A stretch of 64,000 nucleotides of DNA. Source: Caballeronia catudaia. GTDB taxonomy: Bacteria > Pseudomonadota > Gammaproteobacteria > Burkholderiales > Burkholderiaceae. Positions 9,182 through 19,450 of the stretch are shown piece after piece. The notes beneath the pieces were generated by a model. It was not told the DNA's origin, did not search any database, and saw nothing but the letters and a program-made list of their open reading frames with translations. The position numbers and the translations under genes were made by a program. Where the stretch lies: positions 1 to 64,000 of the forward strand of contig NZ_FCOF02000036.1 in the NCBI RefSeq assembly GCF_001544755.2, in the 5' to 3' direction. The stretch's first letter is position 1. Each line of letters opens with the position of its first letter.

Positions 9182-10378
9182 ATGCCTGCACATAAATGGA
9201 CTTTCGCTTCCCGCTTCAAGCGCTCCGGCTTCGGGTGGAGGTCGGCGCTACCCATTCAGCGCATCAAGGAGGCGTTATCTGAAATCCGTTCTGCCGCGCG
9301 CATCGACCCGGTGCTGGGCGCAGAGGGCGCCGTCGTGCTGCTCGAAAAATTGTCGCCCGCGCTCGAGCAGGTTGACAGTTCCTCGGGCGCCGTGGGCAGC
9401 GCCGTCAATCGCGCAATTGATGCCCTCGTGCCGGTGATCGCCGCAGCCGAAGTACCGCAAGCGGTGCGGGAGCGCTGGTTAGAACGCCTGTTCGAAGCGT
9501 TGCAAGAGGACCGGATGCCATACATCGAAGGTCTGGGCGAGCACTGGGGCACCTTGTGCGTCACGCCCGAGCTCGCCTCTCGATGGGCAGATCAATTGCT
9601 GCCACTCAGCCGGCACGTCGTGCAGGCCGACGAGCACGGATTTTTCGTCGGGACGATACCGTGTTTAAGCGCATTGCACAGGGCCGGTCGCTTCGATGAG
9701 CTGCTGGAGCTCGTCAATTGCGATCGACTGAAATTTTGGTGGTATCGTCGGTGGGCGGTCGAGGCACTGGTTTCACTGGGGCGCCCCGGGGACGCAGTCC
9801 GTTTGGCCGAAGGGAGTCGCGGACTTAACGCGCCAGAAGGGGCCATCGCACGGCGCTGCGAGGCGATTCTCCTCGACTGTGGAATGGCCGAGGAGGCCTA
9901 TCAGCGGTACGCGATTGCCGCCAATCGAGCAGGCACATACCTCGCGACCTTTCGAGCGATCGCGAAGAAGTATCCCGATCGTTCGGCGCAAAGCATTCTC
10001 ACCGATCTCATCGAATCCGAGCCGGGCTCGCAAGGCAAATGGTTCGCCGCCGCGAAGGACGCGGGGTTGCTGGATATTGCGCTTTCGCTTGCGACGAGCC
10101 ACCCGACGGATCCGAAAACACTCACGCGCGCGGCGCGAGACTTTGCAGCGAAGCAGCCCCATTTCGCTACGGCTTGTGGACTGTGCGCGTTGCGGTGGAT
10201 CGAGGCCGGCTACGGATACGAGATAGCGCCCTTGGACGTTCTCGACGCGTATGATGCAACGATCAACGCCGCCGCAGCCGGTGGCGTTCCGGCGACGGAG
10301 ATCGAGGCTCGTGTGCGACAGCTCGTCGGAGGGCCCCATTCGTTCGTAGCGCAGGTGCTCTCAGCGAAACTGGCCTAA
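9182..10378 (+). CDS. Conserved protein of unknown function with helical repeats
   Basis: An intact 398-residue soluble protein opening MPAHKWTFASRFKRSGFGWR, then GAEGAVVLLEKLSPALEQVD and repeated helical pairs (ERWLERLFEALQED, DELLELVNCDRLKFWW, AYQRYAIAANR) suggestive of a TPR-like alpha solenoid. I recognise the pattern as widespread in proteobacteria but know no function. The start is the ATG at 9182 with a GAAG ribosome site. The gene is followed convergently by a 55-codon frame whose stop overlaps its own. No catalytic motif is evident. Confidence 0.85.
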   Translation: MPAHKWTFASRFKRSGFGWRSALPIQRIKEALSEIRSAARIDPVLGAEGAVVLLEKLSPALEQVDSSSGAVGSAVNRAIDALVPVIAAAEVPQAVRERWLERLFEALQEDRMPYIEGLGEHWGTLCVTPELASRWADQLLPLSRHVVQADEHGFFVGTIPCLSALHRAGRFDELLELVNCDRLKFWWYRRWAVEALVSLGRPGDAVRLAEGSRGLNAPEGAIARRCEAILLDCGMAEEAYQRYAIAANRAGTYLATFRAIAKKYPDRSAQSILTDLIESEPGSQGKWFAAAKDAGLLDIALSLATSHPTDPKTLTRAARDFAAKQPHFATACGLCALRWIEAGYGYEIAPLDVLDAYDATINAAAAGGVPATEIEARVRQLVGGPHSFVAQVLSAKLA

Positions 10379-10542
10379 CTGGGGGCAGCATAAGCGGCTT
10401 GCGCAGCACCTCGATCGCTTAGCATTCGACGACGTCCCTCTACTTCAACGAGTGTGTTGATATCAAGGTCCTTCGCCGCACTCGATGGAGACGTCGCAAG
10501 CGCTTCGAGTTGTTTCCGTGCGTCAGCAAGGGACTGTTGCAT
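10375..10542 (-). CDS. Possible 55-residue protein, convergent with the preceding gene
   Basis: The ATG at 10542 opens a frame encoding MQQSLADARKQLEALA, then DINTLVEVEGRRRMLSDRGA and AAQAAYAAPS. It is polar and helix-forming, with composition like real Burkholderia proteins. Its stop overlaps the stop of the convergent 398-residue gene. The ribosome site (GAAGA) is weak. No family is known. Confidence 0.4.
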   Translation of the reverse strand: MQQSLADARKQLEALATSPSSAAKDLDINTLVEVEGRRRMLSDRGAAQAAYAAPS

Positions 10543-11391
10543 TCTTCGCCAAAACTAGCGCCAGTCGAGAGAAGCAGAGAAGCTCGGCAACCGCACAAGA
10601 GGGTAAGCGGCCCACGCTGCGACAGTCGTAGCCATCTGATGCAGCGTCAACGGTATGTAATACTTATGAGCGCAGCAACTTACCTTCGTTCCGTTAAGAC
10701 TGAAACGAGCGTTCCGCGATGACCCATACTGCGACTACACGTCGTCACGCATTGTCCGGGTACCTCGCTAGCTCATCAGCGCCGGGCCGCATCTCGGGGC
10801 ACGACCTCGTGTCGCGGGGGAGGAGCCGGATCTTTCGGCAGAGATGAAGTCGATGAAAGGCGTGCGCGAGCGAGTTGCTCGATCAAATGGGCGAAGCCGC
10901 GTAGTCCACGCGGCGCGGCAAGAGGTCTTGGCTGGTTCATGTCTTCGTTCCGAGCGGTGGGGCTCCCGGCGCCGCGAACGCGGTTGTAGAGGAGTGTAGC
11001 GCGACCCACCATTGCGACGTTCCGATGCGTTTCGACTCCTTTGTATCAGTTGCCAACTTCGCGTCACGTCGGCACTTCCTCCGACGCTCCCTAGTGATAG
11101 GGGCGTAGACAAATGCCGCTTGTCGGCCTTTGCGGACGTTCATAGATTGCGGGCGGAACGACTCTTCAACCCTCGTCACCGGCCGTTGACACTACCCTCT
11201 CTCAAACGGCGGTTCGCCTTCCAACCGGTTATCGGACCCGTGGGCTCAGAAATCGCCGCTTCGCGCCGAGCAGCAAGCGTAGCCGCCCCCCGTCTGCCCT
11301 CCTCGCGTTCGCCTTGGACGACGGAAGCTGTCGGTGAACCCCAGCGCCTATATTCAACGGTGGCCATCCGCGCAAATATTTTAATAAACCC
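10543..11391. other. About 850 bases without a supportable gene
   Basis: Only short arginine- and serine-rich frames are present on both strands. A minus-strand piece near 10780-10940 (MNQPRPLAAPRGLRGFAHLI) faintly recalls the start of phage head proteins but leads nowhere. The right edge holds the candidate chemoreceptor promoter described next. Confidence 0.5.
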
Positions 11392-11418
11392 TTAATTCCT
11401 CCGACAAATCGCCGTTAA
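11392..11418 (+). promoter_or_regulatory. Candidate sigma-28 (FliA) promoter for the chemoreceptor
   Basis: TTAA at 11392-11395, a 15-base spacer and GCCGTTAA at 11411-11418 match the flagellar consensus TAAA-N15-GCCGATAA at 10 of 12 positions with exact spacing. It lies about 147 bases before the chemoreceptor start. That sigma-28 drives many chemoreceptor genes is established; its use here is inference. Confidence 0.5.
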
Positions 11419-11565
11419 TCACCTGACAGCCGCCTGGGACGTTCGTCCGGGGGCTTTGTTTGAGTCCATGTCCCCGGGAATACATCCGCTTCATGCAGCG
11501 GGTTCCGGAATAGGACAGAGTCAGCGTCCCGAACGGGACAGTCGAAAAGACGGAGCGATTGAATC

Positions 11566-13188
11566 ATGCAAATCAAAAACCTACGGATCGGAGTTCGCCT
11601 CGGCTGCGCGTTCGGCGTAGTCGTCGCGCTCATGATCGGTACCGCGGCACTGGGAACCGCGCATCTTGAATCGAGCAACGAGAAAATGGATAACGTCGTC
11701 AGCGAGCACTATTCGCTGATCGCGCTGAGCAACACCATAAAGACTAATGGCTACAAGGCCAATGGCATCTTGAGCAAGCTCTTGCTTGCCTCGTCGGAGG
11801 ATCAGGCAAAGCGCTTCATCGACGAATATGTGGCGATCCGTACCGCCAATGCACAAGCGTATGCGAAGCTCGAAAAACTCCTGTTAAGCGATGACGGCAA
11901 GGCGCTTTTCAAGGAGCAGATCGGCGCGCGTACGGTTTATGGCGCTAGCGTCCGTAAATTCTTTGATCTCGTCAAAGGCAACCAGCAGCAGGACGCGCGC
12001 GAGCTGTATCTCGGCGATCTCGCCCGTCAACAGGACGACTACTACCTGCTGGTCGACAAGATGGTCGATTATCAGGCCGCGCTGATGCAGGCAGCCGCGA
12101 CCAAGGCTGCTGAAGACGGCCACGACGCGCGCATCCAGATGGTGCTGCTCTCGCTTGCCGCAATACTCGCGGCGATCGGCACCGGCATCGTCATCACGCG
12201 CAGCATTACCAAGCCTATTCGTCAAGCGGTCAACCTTGCCGAAGCTGTGGCGAACGGCGACCTGACGCATCGGCTCGACGTCGCGTCGAGGGATGAAATC
12301 GGCAGACTGCAGGGCGCGCTCAAGCGAATGATCGAGAACCTGCACGGCATCGTGGGCAATGTGCGCACGGCGACGCAAACGATTACGCACGCGTCGCGGG
12401 AAGTCGCGAGCGGCAACATGGACCTCTCGAACCGCACGGAGCAGCAGGCCAGCGCCCTTGAACAGACGGCGGCCGCGATGGACGAACTTACCTCCACCGT
12501 GAAGCAAAACGCCGACAACGCGCTGGAAGCCAACCGCGTCGCATCGGATGCCTCAGTGATTGCCGGCAGAGGCGGGGAAGCCGTGAACCGCGTCGTCGAT
12601 ACGATGGGCGCCATCAACGCTTCATCGCGCGAGATCGTGAACATCATCACTGTGATCGAGGGCATCGCTTTCCAGACGAACATACTCGCGCTTAACGCCG
12701 CTGTCGAAGCGGCGCGGGCCGGCGAACACGGACGCGGCTTTGCCGTCGTCGCGAGCGAAGTCCGAAGCCTCGCCCAGCGAAGCGCGGTGGCGGCCAAGGA
12801 AATCAAGACGCTTATCGACAACTCAGTCGGTCTCGCGGATACGGGCAGCCAGACCGTCGAGGAAGCGGGCCAAACCATTCGTGAAGTGCTCAGCAGCATT
12901 TCGCGCGTAACGAGCATCGTCGGTGAAATGAGCATATCGAGCCGCGAGCAGAGCGACGGCATCGAGCAGATCAATCAGGCCGTCACGCAAATGGATCAGG
13001 TTACGCAGGAGAACGCCGCGCTCGTCGAAGAAAGTGCGGCCGCAGCGCAGTCGTTGCGCGATCAAGCCGCTGAACTGACACAACTGGTCGCCTCCTTCAA
13101 GCTCGACGCCGCCGAAGCGCCGAAGTTCGCACGAGAAGTGAGCCAAGCGGACGCGGCGCCCACCGTGCCGATGCTCGCAATCAGCTGA
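11566..13188 (+). CDS. Methyl-accepting chemotaxis protein
   Basis: A 540-residue transmembrane chemoreceptor that would pass a periplasmic signal to CheA/CheW. A first membrane segment lies at about residues 10-30 ([13 protein letters not shown]). A four-helix-bundle periplasmic domain runs to about residue 188 and the second membrane segment is near 190-212 ([20 protein letters not shown]). HAMP follows to about 265, then a long coiled-coil signalling domain whose hairpin tip reads [20 protein letters not shown]. The tail lacks the NWETF-type CheR/CheB tether of enteric Tsr. The ligand cannot be told. A sigma-28-like promoter is upstream, and no other chemotaxis gene is nearby. Confidence 0.95.
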   Translation: MQIKNLRIGVRLGCAFGVVVALMIGTAALGTAHLESSNEKMDNVVSEHYSLIALSNTIKTNGYKANGILSKLLLASSEDQAKRFIDEYVAIRTANAQAYAKLEKLLLSDDGKALFKEQIGARTVYGASVRKFFDLVKGNQQQDARELYLGDLARQQDDYYLLVDKMVDYQAALMQAAATKAAEDGHDARIQMVLLSLAAILAAIGTGIVITRSITKPIRQAVNLAEAVANGDLTHRLDVASRDEIGRLQGALKRMIENLHGIVGNVRTATQTITHASREVASGNMDLSNRTEQQASALEQTAAAMDELTSTVKQNADNALEANRVASDASVIAGRGGEAVNRVVDTMGAINASSREIVNIITVIEGIAFQTNILALNAAVEAARAGEHGRGFAVVASEVRSLAQRSAVAAKEIKTLIDNSVGLADTGSQTVEEAGQTIREVLSSISRVTSIVGEMSISSREQSDGIEQINQAVTQMDQVTQENAALVEESAAAAQSLRDQAAELTQLVASFKLDAAEAPKFAREVSQADAAPTVPMLAIS

Positions 13189-13438
13189 TCGCCATACGGC
13201 GCCGTCGCGAACGGCGCACTCGCTGAAGGTTGTTGCAGGATGGACGGAGACACGGGGCCGGACCAGCATTCCGGCCCTGCAAAAACAGTTGACCGGCAGC
13301 GCAGAACCAGACGCTCGCCGAGCCGACTCGCGGTCTGTTGACCGAGTTCCTCCTCTGATCTCGCCCGGATTGCGTCTCGATCGGGCGCGGGGAGAACGGC
13401 GAATCCGAATAACCGTTATCCGACACCCAGCCCATACC

Positions 13439-16036
13439 ATGTACCAAGACCCTATTGACGAAGCTCCGGTTCACGAAACCGCCGCCGACCGCTCAAAGAA
13501 TGTTGACGCCGCAGCGCAGGCAGTGGCGGCCCTGATCGACGCTTACCGCAACCATGGCCATCTCCTGGCGACGCTGGACCCGCTTGGACTCTCCGCGCCG
13601 GGACACGCGCCGGCGTTGTCGCCGCTCCATCACGGACTCGACGCATCGCAGACGATCGCCGTTCAAAACGCATCGTTCGCATCGGCGGCGACGGTCGGCG
13701 AACTTGAGGAACAGCTCACGCGGGCTTACTGTGGTGCGCTGGCGCTCGACTGCAGCGGCGTGCGCAACGAGTCGCGCCGCGCATGGCTATTCCAGCAGAT
13801 GGAGAGCGATCGCGTTCTCTCGCGGCCCACGCAGCAACAGCGCGAGGCGCTGCTGGCGCGTCTGCTCGACGCCGAAATGTGGGAACGCCTCGTCGCGGCA
13901 CGCCACGAAGATGCGAAGCGCTTCTCGTTGGAAGGGTGCGAGAGCTTCGTGCCGCTTCTCGACACGCTGATCGCAAGCGCGGCAAGCGACGGCACGCAGC
14001 AGTTGTTTCTCGGTATGCCGCATCGCGGACGGGTGAATACGCTTGTCAACGTGATGGGGTTCCCTGCTGCGGAAATGATAGATCGCCTCGATCCTGACTC
14101 GGATTTCCCGGCCGTTCAAACGGACCTGCCGTACCATTTGGGCGGTGAGGTCGTAAAGCGCACGCCGAACGGCGACGTCCTCGTGTTTCTGGCGCACAAC
14201 CCATCGCATTTGCAAAGCGTTTACCCTGTCGTCAGCGGCATGGCTCGTGCATGGCAGGATGACCATCCAGGCGAGGATTGCGTGACGGTTGCAGTTCATG
14301 GCGACGCCGCGTTCGCCGGCCAGGGCGTCGTCATGGAAACGCTGAATATGACGCGCAAGGACGGCTATGATTTGCGCGGCACCGTCCACGTCATCCTGAA
14401 CAACCAGATCGGCTTCACCACCCCGAACAGGATGGATGCAAGCGACCACGCTTACTGCACCGATATCGCGCGCATGATCGACGCACCGGTCGTCCGCGTC
14501 AACGCGGATCATCCGGAAGAAGTCGTCCGTGCAGCGCGGCTGGCGTATGACTATCGCAAGGAGCACGGGGCGGATATTGTGATCGATCTGATCGGTTATC
14601 GCCGCCTCGGGCATTCGGAGCACGATGTTCCCGCAGTCACGCAACCGCTGTTGCAGTTGGCGATCGACATGCATCCGACCGTGACGGAGCTGTACTACAT
14701 CGCCACCGGTGGCGGCACCGCGCTTCCCGCCTTGCGCGACGATGCGCTGCGCAGGCTTGGATCGAATGGCACCGTTGCAGAGGCCCTTGCGCCAGAAGAT
14801 GGCGAGACGAACGGCGACGCGACCGGCGAGGCGACCGTTCGTCCCGGCGCGCAACTGTCGTTGAGCCGGCTGCGGGCGCTCGCTGCCGCGATCACGCGTG
14901 TGCCGGAGAACGTGTCGCTGCATCCGATCATATCTGCGATGCTCGCGACGTGGCAAGACACCGTCGCGAACGAGAACCGTCCGGCCGACTGGCGCTTCGC
15001 CGAAAACATGGCGTATGCCTCTTTGCTCGAAGCCGGGCATGATATCCGGCTATCGGGTCTCGACGTGGGGCGTGGCACGTTCATGCATCGCCACGCCGTC
15101 TGGCATGCGCAGGATGCGCACGACGAGCCGGGCCACCGTCATGTGCCGCTCAGTGGCATCGCCGCGAAGCAGGGACGGTTTGACATCGCGAACTCGCCGC
15201 TGACCGAAGAGGCCGTGCTTGGATTCGAGTATGGCTACAGCGTGCAAACGAAGGCCACGATGACTGTCTGGGAAGCGCAGTACGGTGATTTCGTCAACGG
15301 CGCGCAGGTTTTCATCGATCAGTACATCGCGGCCGGCGAGTTCAAGTGGGGTTATGAGTCGGCGCTCGCCGTATTGCTGCCGCATGGTCATGAGGGCGTC
15401 GGTCCGGAGCATTCGAGCGGCTATCTGGCCCGCTTCCTGCAGCTTTGCGCGGACGAAAACATGCGGATTGTCGTGCCTTCGACCTCGGCGCAATGGTTTC
15501 ATCTGCTTCGCCAGCACGCGACGACCGAACGTCGGACGCCGCTCATCGTCATGTCTCCGAAGTCGAAGCTTTACGGCAACGTGGCGTCGCATGCGCCGCT
15601 GCGAGAGATGATCGACGGCGCATTTCAATGCGTGCTGGGGGACGAACGTATCTCAGATGCAAGTGCGGTTAAACGCGTCGTGCTATGCAGCGGAAAGTTC
15701 TACTACGAATTGCGCGATGCTCGCGACGCTTCCGGCGACGAATCGACGGCGATTATCCGCATCGAGCAGCTCTATCCGTTCCCGCATGACCAGCTCCGGC
15801 GGGTGCTCGCCTCGTTCATCGACTTGCGCAGCGTCACGTGGGCGCAAGAGGAGGACCGTAATCAGGGCGCATGGCGATTCGTTCGCGACGAACTTGAGAC
15901 CGCGCTGCCCGCCGATTGCGTCCTGCGCGAGGTATGCCGCACCGCGACGCCGGCCGGCGCGCATTCTTCCGTGGCGGCGCATCGTCGGGAACAAGCGCGG
16001 CTGGTCGCGGCGGCATTGACGGCGGCCGCACGGTAG
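13439..16036 (+). CDS. 2-oxoglutarate dehydrogenase E1-like protein, short orphan paralogue
   Basis: A thiamine-diphosphate enzyme of the SucA family, which decarboxylates 2-oxoglutarate and passes the succinyl group to E2. Seen are LIDAYRNHGHLLATLDPLGL near the start, the active-site GMPHRGRVNTLVNVMG, a cofactor site (GDAAFAGQG to NNQIGFTT) and the GHSEHDVPAVTQP segment. With the ATG at 13439 it is 865 residues, versus about 930-950 for housekeeping SucA, and it lacks the N-terminal arm (around ELYEAYLDNP in E. coli) that binds E2. A longer frame reaches 13289 but looks non-coding. No sucB or lpd follows. It may be a dedicated or catabolic paralogue; substrate uncertain. Confidence 0.85.
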   Translation: MYQDPIDEAPVHETAADRSKNVDAAAQAVAALIDAYRNHGHLLATLDPLGLSAPGHAPALSPLHHGLDASQTIAVQNASFASAATVGELEEQLTRAYCGALALDCSGVRNESRRAWLFQQMESDRVLSRPTQQQREALLARLLDAEMWERLVAARHEDAKRFSLEGCESFVPLLDTLIASAASDGTQQLFLGMPHRGRVNTLVNVMGFPAAEMIDRLDPDSDFPAVQTDLPYHLGGEVVKRTPNGDVLVFLAHNPSHLQSVYPVVSGMARAWQDDHPGEDCVTVAVHGDAAFAGQGVVMETLNMTRKDGYDLRGTVHVILNNQIGFTTPNRMDASDHAYCTDIARMIDAPVVRVNADHPEEVVRAARLAYDYRKEHGADIVIDLIGYRRLGHSEHDVPAVTQPLLQLAIDMHPTVTELYYIATGGGTALPALRDDALRRLGSNGTVAEALAPEDGETNGDATGEATVRPGAQLSLSRLRALAAAITRVPENVSLHPIISAMLATWQDTVANENRPADWRFAENMAYASLLEAGHDIRLSGLDVGRGTFMHRHAVWHAQDAHDEPGHRHVPLSGIAAKQGRFDIANSPLTEEAVLGFEYGYSVQTKATMTVWEAQYGDFVNGAQVFIDQYIAAGEFKWGYESALAVLLPHGHEGVGPEHSSGYLARFLQLCADENMRIVVPSTSAQWFHLLRQHATTERRTPLIVMSPKSKLYGNVASHAPLREMIDGAFQCVLGDERISDASAVKRVVLCSGKFYYELRDARDASGDESTAIIRIEQLYPFPHDQLRRVLASFIDLRSVTWAQEEDRNQGAWRFVRDELETALPADCVLREVCRTATPAGAHSSVAAHRREQARLVAAALTAAAR

Positions 16037-16582
16037 TAGGAGAGTAGGAGGACATCGTCGCTCGCATGGCTGTAGTCGGGGTCTTGTCCACGTGAAGTGC
16101 AGGTCGAGCCCATCCTGTCCCTTCAGCTGTGCAATCTAGCACGTCTGCAAAGCTCTTCCGTGCGTCTGCCTCACATGCTCTTACAGCTGCCTGTAGCCGA
16201 CCGCGCGAAGGGCACCTGGCAGTTGTCGGAAGTCTGGAGCGTAACGCGCCGTTGGTTCGTCAATTGCGAAGGTTCGATGACCGTCTCTCAGTGGCCGAGC
16301 CCCTTCTAGACGAATGCGGACGCCTCGGCCAAAGCCGACGCTCGCCGTTCGTCCGCTGCGCGGCTGCAGCTCGCCGCATTGCTGTCATTCGCGACGTGGC
16401 CCGGTAAAAGGTCGGTATCTTGACCGGCGAACGAGTCTTCACGACCCACTTCTGCCGTTTCGCGTTAGGTACGCCGAGCGTCTCTCGAGGGAGTGCAACG
16501 GCCAGTCGCTCGCCGTGTCGAGGGCGCATCGTCACGATCACCCGCGGAAAAAATCGCGTCAATGTACCGGCGGTCCCCTTCG
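16037..16582. other. About 550 bases without a supportable gene
   Basis: Nothing coding is convincing between the E1-like gene and the end of the mandelate operon. Short plus-strand frames at 16097-16407 have a protein-like look (PLVRQLRRFDDRLSVAEPLL) but no start or family. Confidence 0.5.
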
Positions 16583-17728
16583 CTACACAGGCCGCCGAGC
16601 GACACAACTCCGATTGACCTCCATTATCGAACTGGACCCGATCAGCGCGAGGGTCCGGTCGATTTCCTCTTTGATCATTGCGATGACATCGGACACACCG
16701 GCCTCGCCTTTCGCGGAGAGCCCGTACAAGGTGGCCCGCCCAAGCATCACGGCCGTCGCACCCAATGCGACCGCCTTTACCACATCGGCCCCTCTTCGAA
16801 TACCACTGTCCAAAATGAGATCGGTGGTCGGAGTCGCATCGGAAATGCTCGGCAATGCGTCGATCGGTGCAGGAAGATCCGCAAGCTGTCGTCCACCATG
16901 ATTCGAGACTATGACACCGTCGGCGCCGATTTCCATGCATCGCGCGGCATCTTCCGCCGTCACGACGCCTTTGACGAGCAGCTTTCCGGGCCAGTCATCG
17001 CGCAAGCGACGGAGGTCGTCCCAGCTAAAGCTCGCGTCCATTTCTCGCCGCAGCACCGCAGTCTGGGAGGCGGTATCAGAGGCGTCATCGGTCGCGAAGT
17101 TCTTCAACTGCGGCATACCATTCGTCAGGTAGGACCACAGCCAACGGGGATGCGAAATCCCATCGAGAGCGCCTCGTGGAGTGACTTTGAATGGCATAGC
17201 AAACCCGTTTCGCAGATCGCGCTGCCGGAACCCATTCACCGCGACGTCCGTGGTCAGGATCAACGTCGAATAGCGAGCCTCTCGCGCTCTCGTGACCAAG
17301 CTTTTCGCCAAATTCCGGTGTACTACGTATAACTGGAACCACAAGTCTCCGTCCGCTCCCCTTGATACCTCTTCAATCGACATGTTCGACGCGGTAGAGA
17401 GTGCGAACGGGATTCCAGCCTTGCTTGCAGCGCGTGCAAGCGCAAGATCTCCGTCGGGCCAAAACGCACTATTGAGACCTGTCGGCGCGATCAAAAGCGG
17501 GGACGAAATTTCTCTTCCCAGAAGCTCGGTAGACTGCACACGCTCGCTCACATCGACAAGACGCCGGGGACGCAATTCCCACTTGTCAAAGGCCGCACGA
17601 TTGTGCGTCAGGCCGGACTCGTCGTCGGCCCCGCCTTCGAGATAGTCGAATACCATCCTCGGTAACCGACGCCGAGCCGCGGAACGATAGTCACCGACGG
17701 AGAAGATACCGGGAAATGCTCTTGCCAT
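16583..17728 (-). CDS. mdlB: (S)-mandelate dehydrogenase, FMN-dependent
   Basis: A 381-residue member of the FMN alpha-hydroxyacid oxidase/dehydrogenase family, oxidising L-(S)-mandelate to benzoylformate and passing electrons to the respiratory chain. The conserved MVFDYLEGGADDE, STASNMSIEEVSRGADGDLW and LTTDVAVNG resemble Pseudomonas putida MdlB closely. The catalytic lysine (LLVKGVV) and the His/Arg pair of SNHGGRQ are present. The start at 17728 (MARAFPGIFSVGDYR) fits the family; the 46-codon extension upstream does not. It is the last gene of the mandelate operon, after the transporter. An L-lactate dehydrogenase is the main alternative, but the context favours mandelate. Confidence 0.88.
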   Translation of the reverse strand: MARAFPGIFSVGDYRSAARRRLPRMVFDYLEGGADDESGLTHNRAAFDKWELRPRRLVDVSERVQSTELLGREISSPLLIAPTGLNSAFWPDGDLALARAASKAGIPFALSTASNMSIEEVSRGADGDLWFQLYVVHRNLAKSLVTRAREARYSTLILTTDVAVNGFRQRDLRNGFAMPFKVTPRGALDGISHPRWLWSYLTNGMPQLKNFATDDASDTASQTAVLRREMDASFSWDDLRRLRDDWPGKLLVKGVVTAEDAARCMEIGADGVIVSNHGGRQLADLPAPIDALPSISDATPTTDLILDSGIRRGADVVKAVALGATAVMLGRATLYGLSAKGEAGVSDVIAMIKEEIDRTLALIGSSSIMEVNRSCVARRPV

Positions 17729-17885
17729 GATTGTGTCTTGCTTGACCGAACTGGAAACGTGCGAAAGAAAGCAATTTCTTAGCGTTTGCCACGGGCCGTC
17801 GAGCGACGACAGAGGAAGACCAACCGCAGTTGCGACTGGCAGGCGGAGCAAGAAAGCGCCGCTCATGCCAGTCGCCGACCTCGCG

Positions 17886-19262
17886 TTACTCAGTGACGAC
17901 TTGCGTGACCAGTCGCTTCTGACGAAGCGCCGGGATATGGTTTCTCACTGCCGACAGCGAAATCAGTACCAACAGCATGGCGACTCCGAGCATCGCGAGA
18001 TAAAGGGACGCTCCGCCCACGGTGATGACGACGGCGCCAGCGAATGCGCTCAGAATCGCACCGAGCCGTCCAAACGCGAGCGCCGAAGCGAGGCCGGTTG
18101 CTCTCACGCGGGTCGGATAGACATACGCACACAAGGCGTACATCGTCGACTGAACTGCATTGACGAAGAGACCGTGGACGCCCAGACCGATGACCAAGAG
18201 GCTCGTATGGCTTGCCACGTCAACGCCTCGCAAGAAAAAGGCGCTCGCACATCCTCCGGCGCAGCACACCAGGAGCGGCCAACGCGAACCAAAACGCGTG
18301 ATGGCCAAGGCGCAGATGAGTGCCCCGAAGACGCCGCCCAGGTTGTATGCGGTCAGACCCGAACCCGCAAGTGCCACGGGAAGACCTTCGGATGCGAGCA
18401 TGGTCGGCAGCCAGCTAAAGGCGGCATAGACCGCGAGCAGGCACATGAAAAACGCACCCCAGATAGCAATCGTGTTACGTCGCTGAGCCGACTCAAAGAG
18501 CGACCCGAAGCCGTCGCGTTGCTCGAGCCTTTGCTCGGCGGCGTCGACGAAAGTCGTCTGCGCACTAACCGGCCGCGACATTCTCGCAAGGAGCGCGCGC
18601 AACTCGGTCCAGCGCTGTTCTTTACGAGCGAGAAAGCGGGGAGACTCCGGGAACACGAAAAACAGCAGAATGCCAAGGGCCAAGGGGACCGTGCCACCGA
18701 TGAAGAACAAGCCACGCCACCCGAAGGTCGGCAAGACGGCACCGGCGAAGAACCCGGCAAGCATGCCCCCGAGCGGCACGCAAACGATGGTAGAGGTGAC
18801 GGCGAGCGTGCGGCGACGTGCCGGGGTGAACTCTGCCGTCATCGTCGTGGCACTGGGAAGCGCTCCGCCGATGCCCAGGCCTGCGATAAACCGAAGCGCG
18901 GCAATCATCGGTATGTCTTGGGCAAGCCCGATGGCGCAGGTTGCCGCGCCGAACACCACGACGCTACCGATGAGCGCCCAGCGCCGGCCAAACCTGTCGG
19001 CGAACAAGCCAGCGCAAGCGCTCCCGACGCCCATGCCAACCAGACCCGCCGCCACGGCCGGCGCGAATGCATTGCGCGTTATGCCCCATTCTTTGATGAT
19101 GGTGGGAATGGCGTAACCGATGAGCTGGCCATCGAAGCCGTCCATGATGATCGACAGTGCGGCCAGGCAAACGACGAACTTCTGAATGAGCGTGAATGGT
19201 CCGTCGTCGAGAAGACTGCCGATGTCAGCAGTCTTCGAAGCGCTGAAGGTCTGCGGATTCAT
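17886..19262 (-). CDS. MFS transporter, aromatic acid:H+ symporter family
   Basis: A 458-residue, 12-span permease. MDGFDGQLIGYAIPTIIKEW in the first helix is the signature of the AAHS family (BenK, PcaK and relatives). LFADRFGRRWAL in loop 2-3 is the MFS motif A, and PESPRFL follows helix 6. It probably imports mandelate, benzoylformate or a related aromatic acid for the neighbouring enzymes. The ATG at 19262 has GGAGGT seven bases upstream, so the 48-codon extension is rejected. Gaps of 157 and 188 bases to its operon neighbours are longer than between the first genes. Confidence 0.9.
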   Translation of the reverse strand: MNPQTFSASKTADIGSLLDDGPFTLIQKFVVCLAALSIIMDGFDGQLIGYAIPTIIKEWGITRNAFAPAVAAGLVGMGVGSACAGLFADRFGRRWALIGSVVVFGAATCAIGLAQDIPMIAALRFIAGLGIGGALPSATTMTAEFTPARRRTLAVTSTIVCVPLGGMLAGFFAGAVLPTFGWRGLFFIGGTVPLALGILLFFVFPESPRFLARKEQRWTELRALLARMSRPVSAQTTFVDAAEQRLEQRDGFGSLFESAQRRNTIAIWGAFFMCLLAVYAAFSWLPTMLASEGLPVALAGSGLTAYNLGGVFGALICALAITRFGSRWPLLVCCAGGCASAFFLRGVDVASHTSLLVIGLGVHGLFVNAVQSTMYALCAYVYPTRVRATGLASALAFGRLGAILSAFAGAVVITVGGASLYLAMLGVAMLLVLISLSAVRNHIPALRQKRLVTQVVTE

Positions 19263-19450
19263 TGCTCGACCTCCGCGCACGCATTCGATGGTCTGTCGAT
19301 TGCAACAGGGTCCGCGACGTCGCGCGGGAGCGTGGCAAAACATATCTTCATGGCGATGTCTCCTGGGTACGCTGCGCCGAGTTGATCGACGCGTCTTTTG
19401 ATGCATGATCGCGGACGTTTGTTGTTCTCTGTTGACGTGCCCGCGGCTAT

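Noticed and set aside
10768-11112. Minus-strand frames faintly like a phage head-protein N-terminus
   Set aside because: Only about 20 residues show the resemblance, with no continuation, so no prophage call is justified.
11884-12507. A 207-codon minus-strand frame
   Set aside because: Antisense to the chemoreceptor gene; composition unlike real proteins.
13787-15040. A 417-codon open frame on the minus strand
   Set aside because: Mirror of the E1-like dehydrogenase gene; no recognisable protein features.
17727-19385. A 552-codon open frame on the plus strand
   Set aside because: It is antisense to the MFS transporter and is highly charged, repetitive in Arg/Glu/Gly and without any domain; high-GC codon bias creates such mirror frames.
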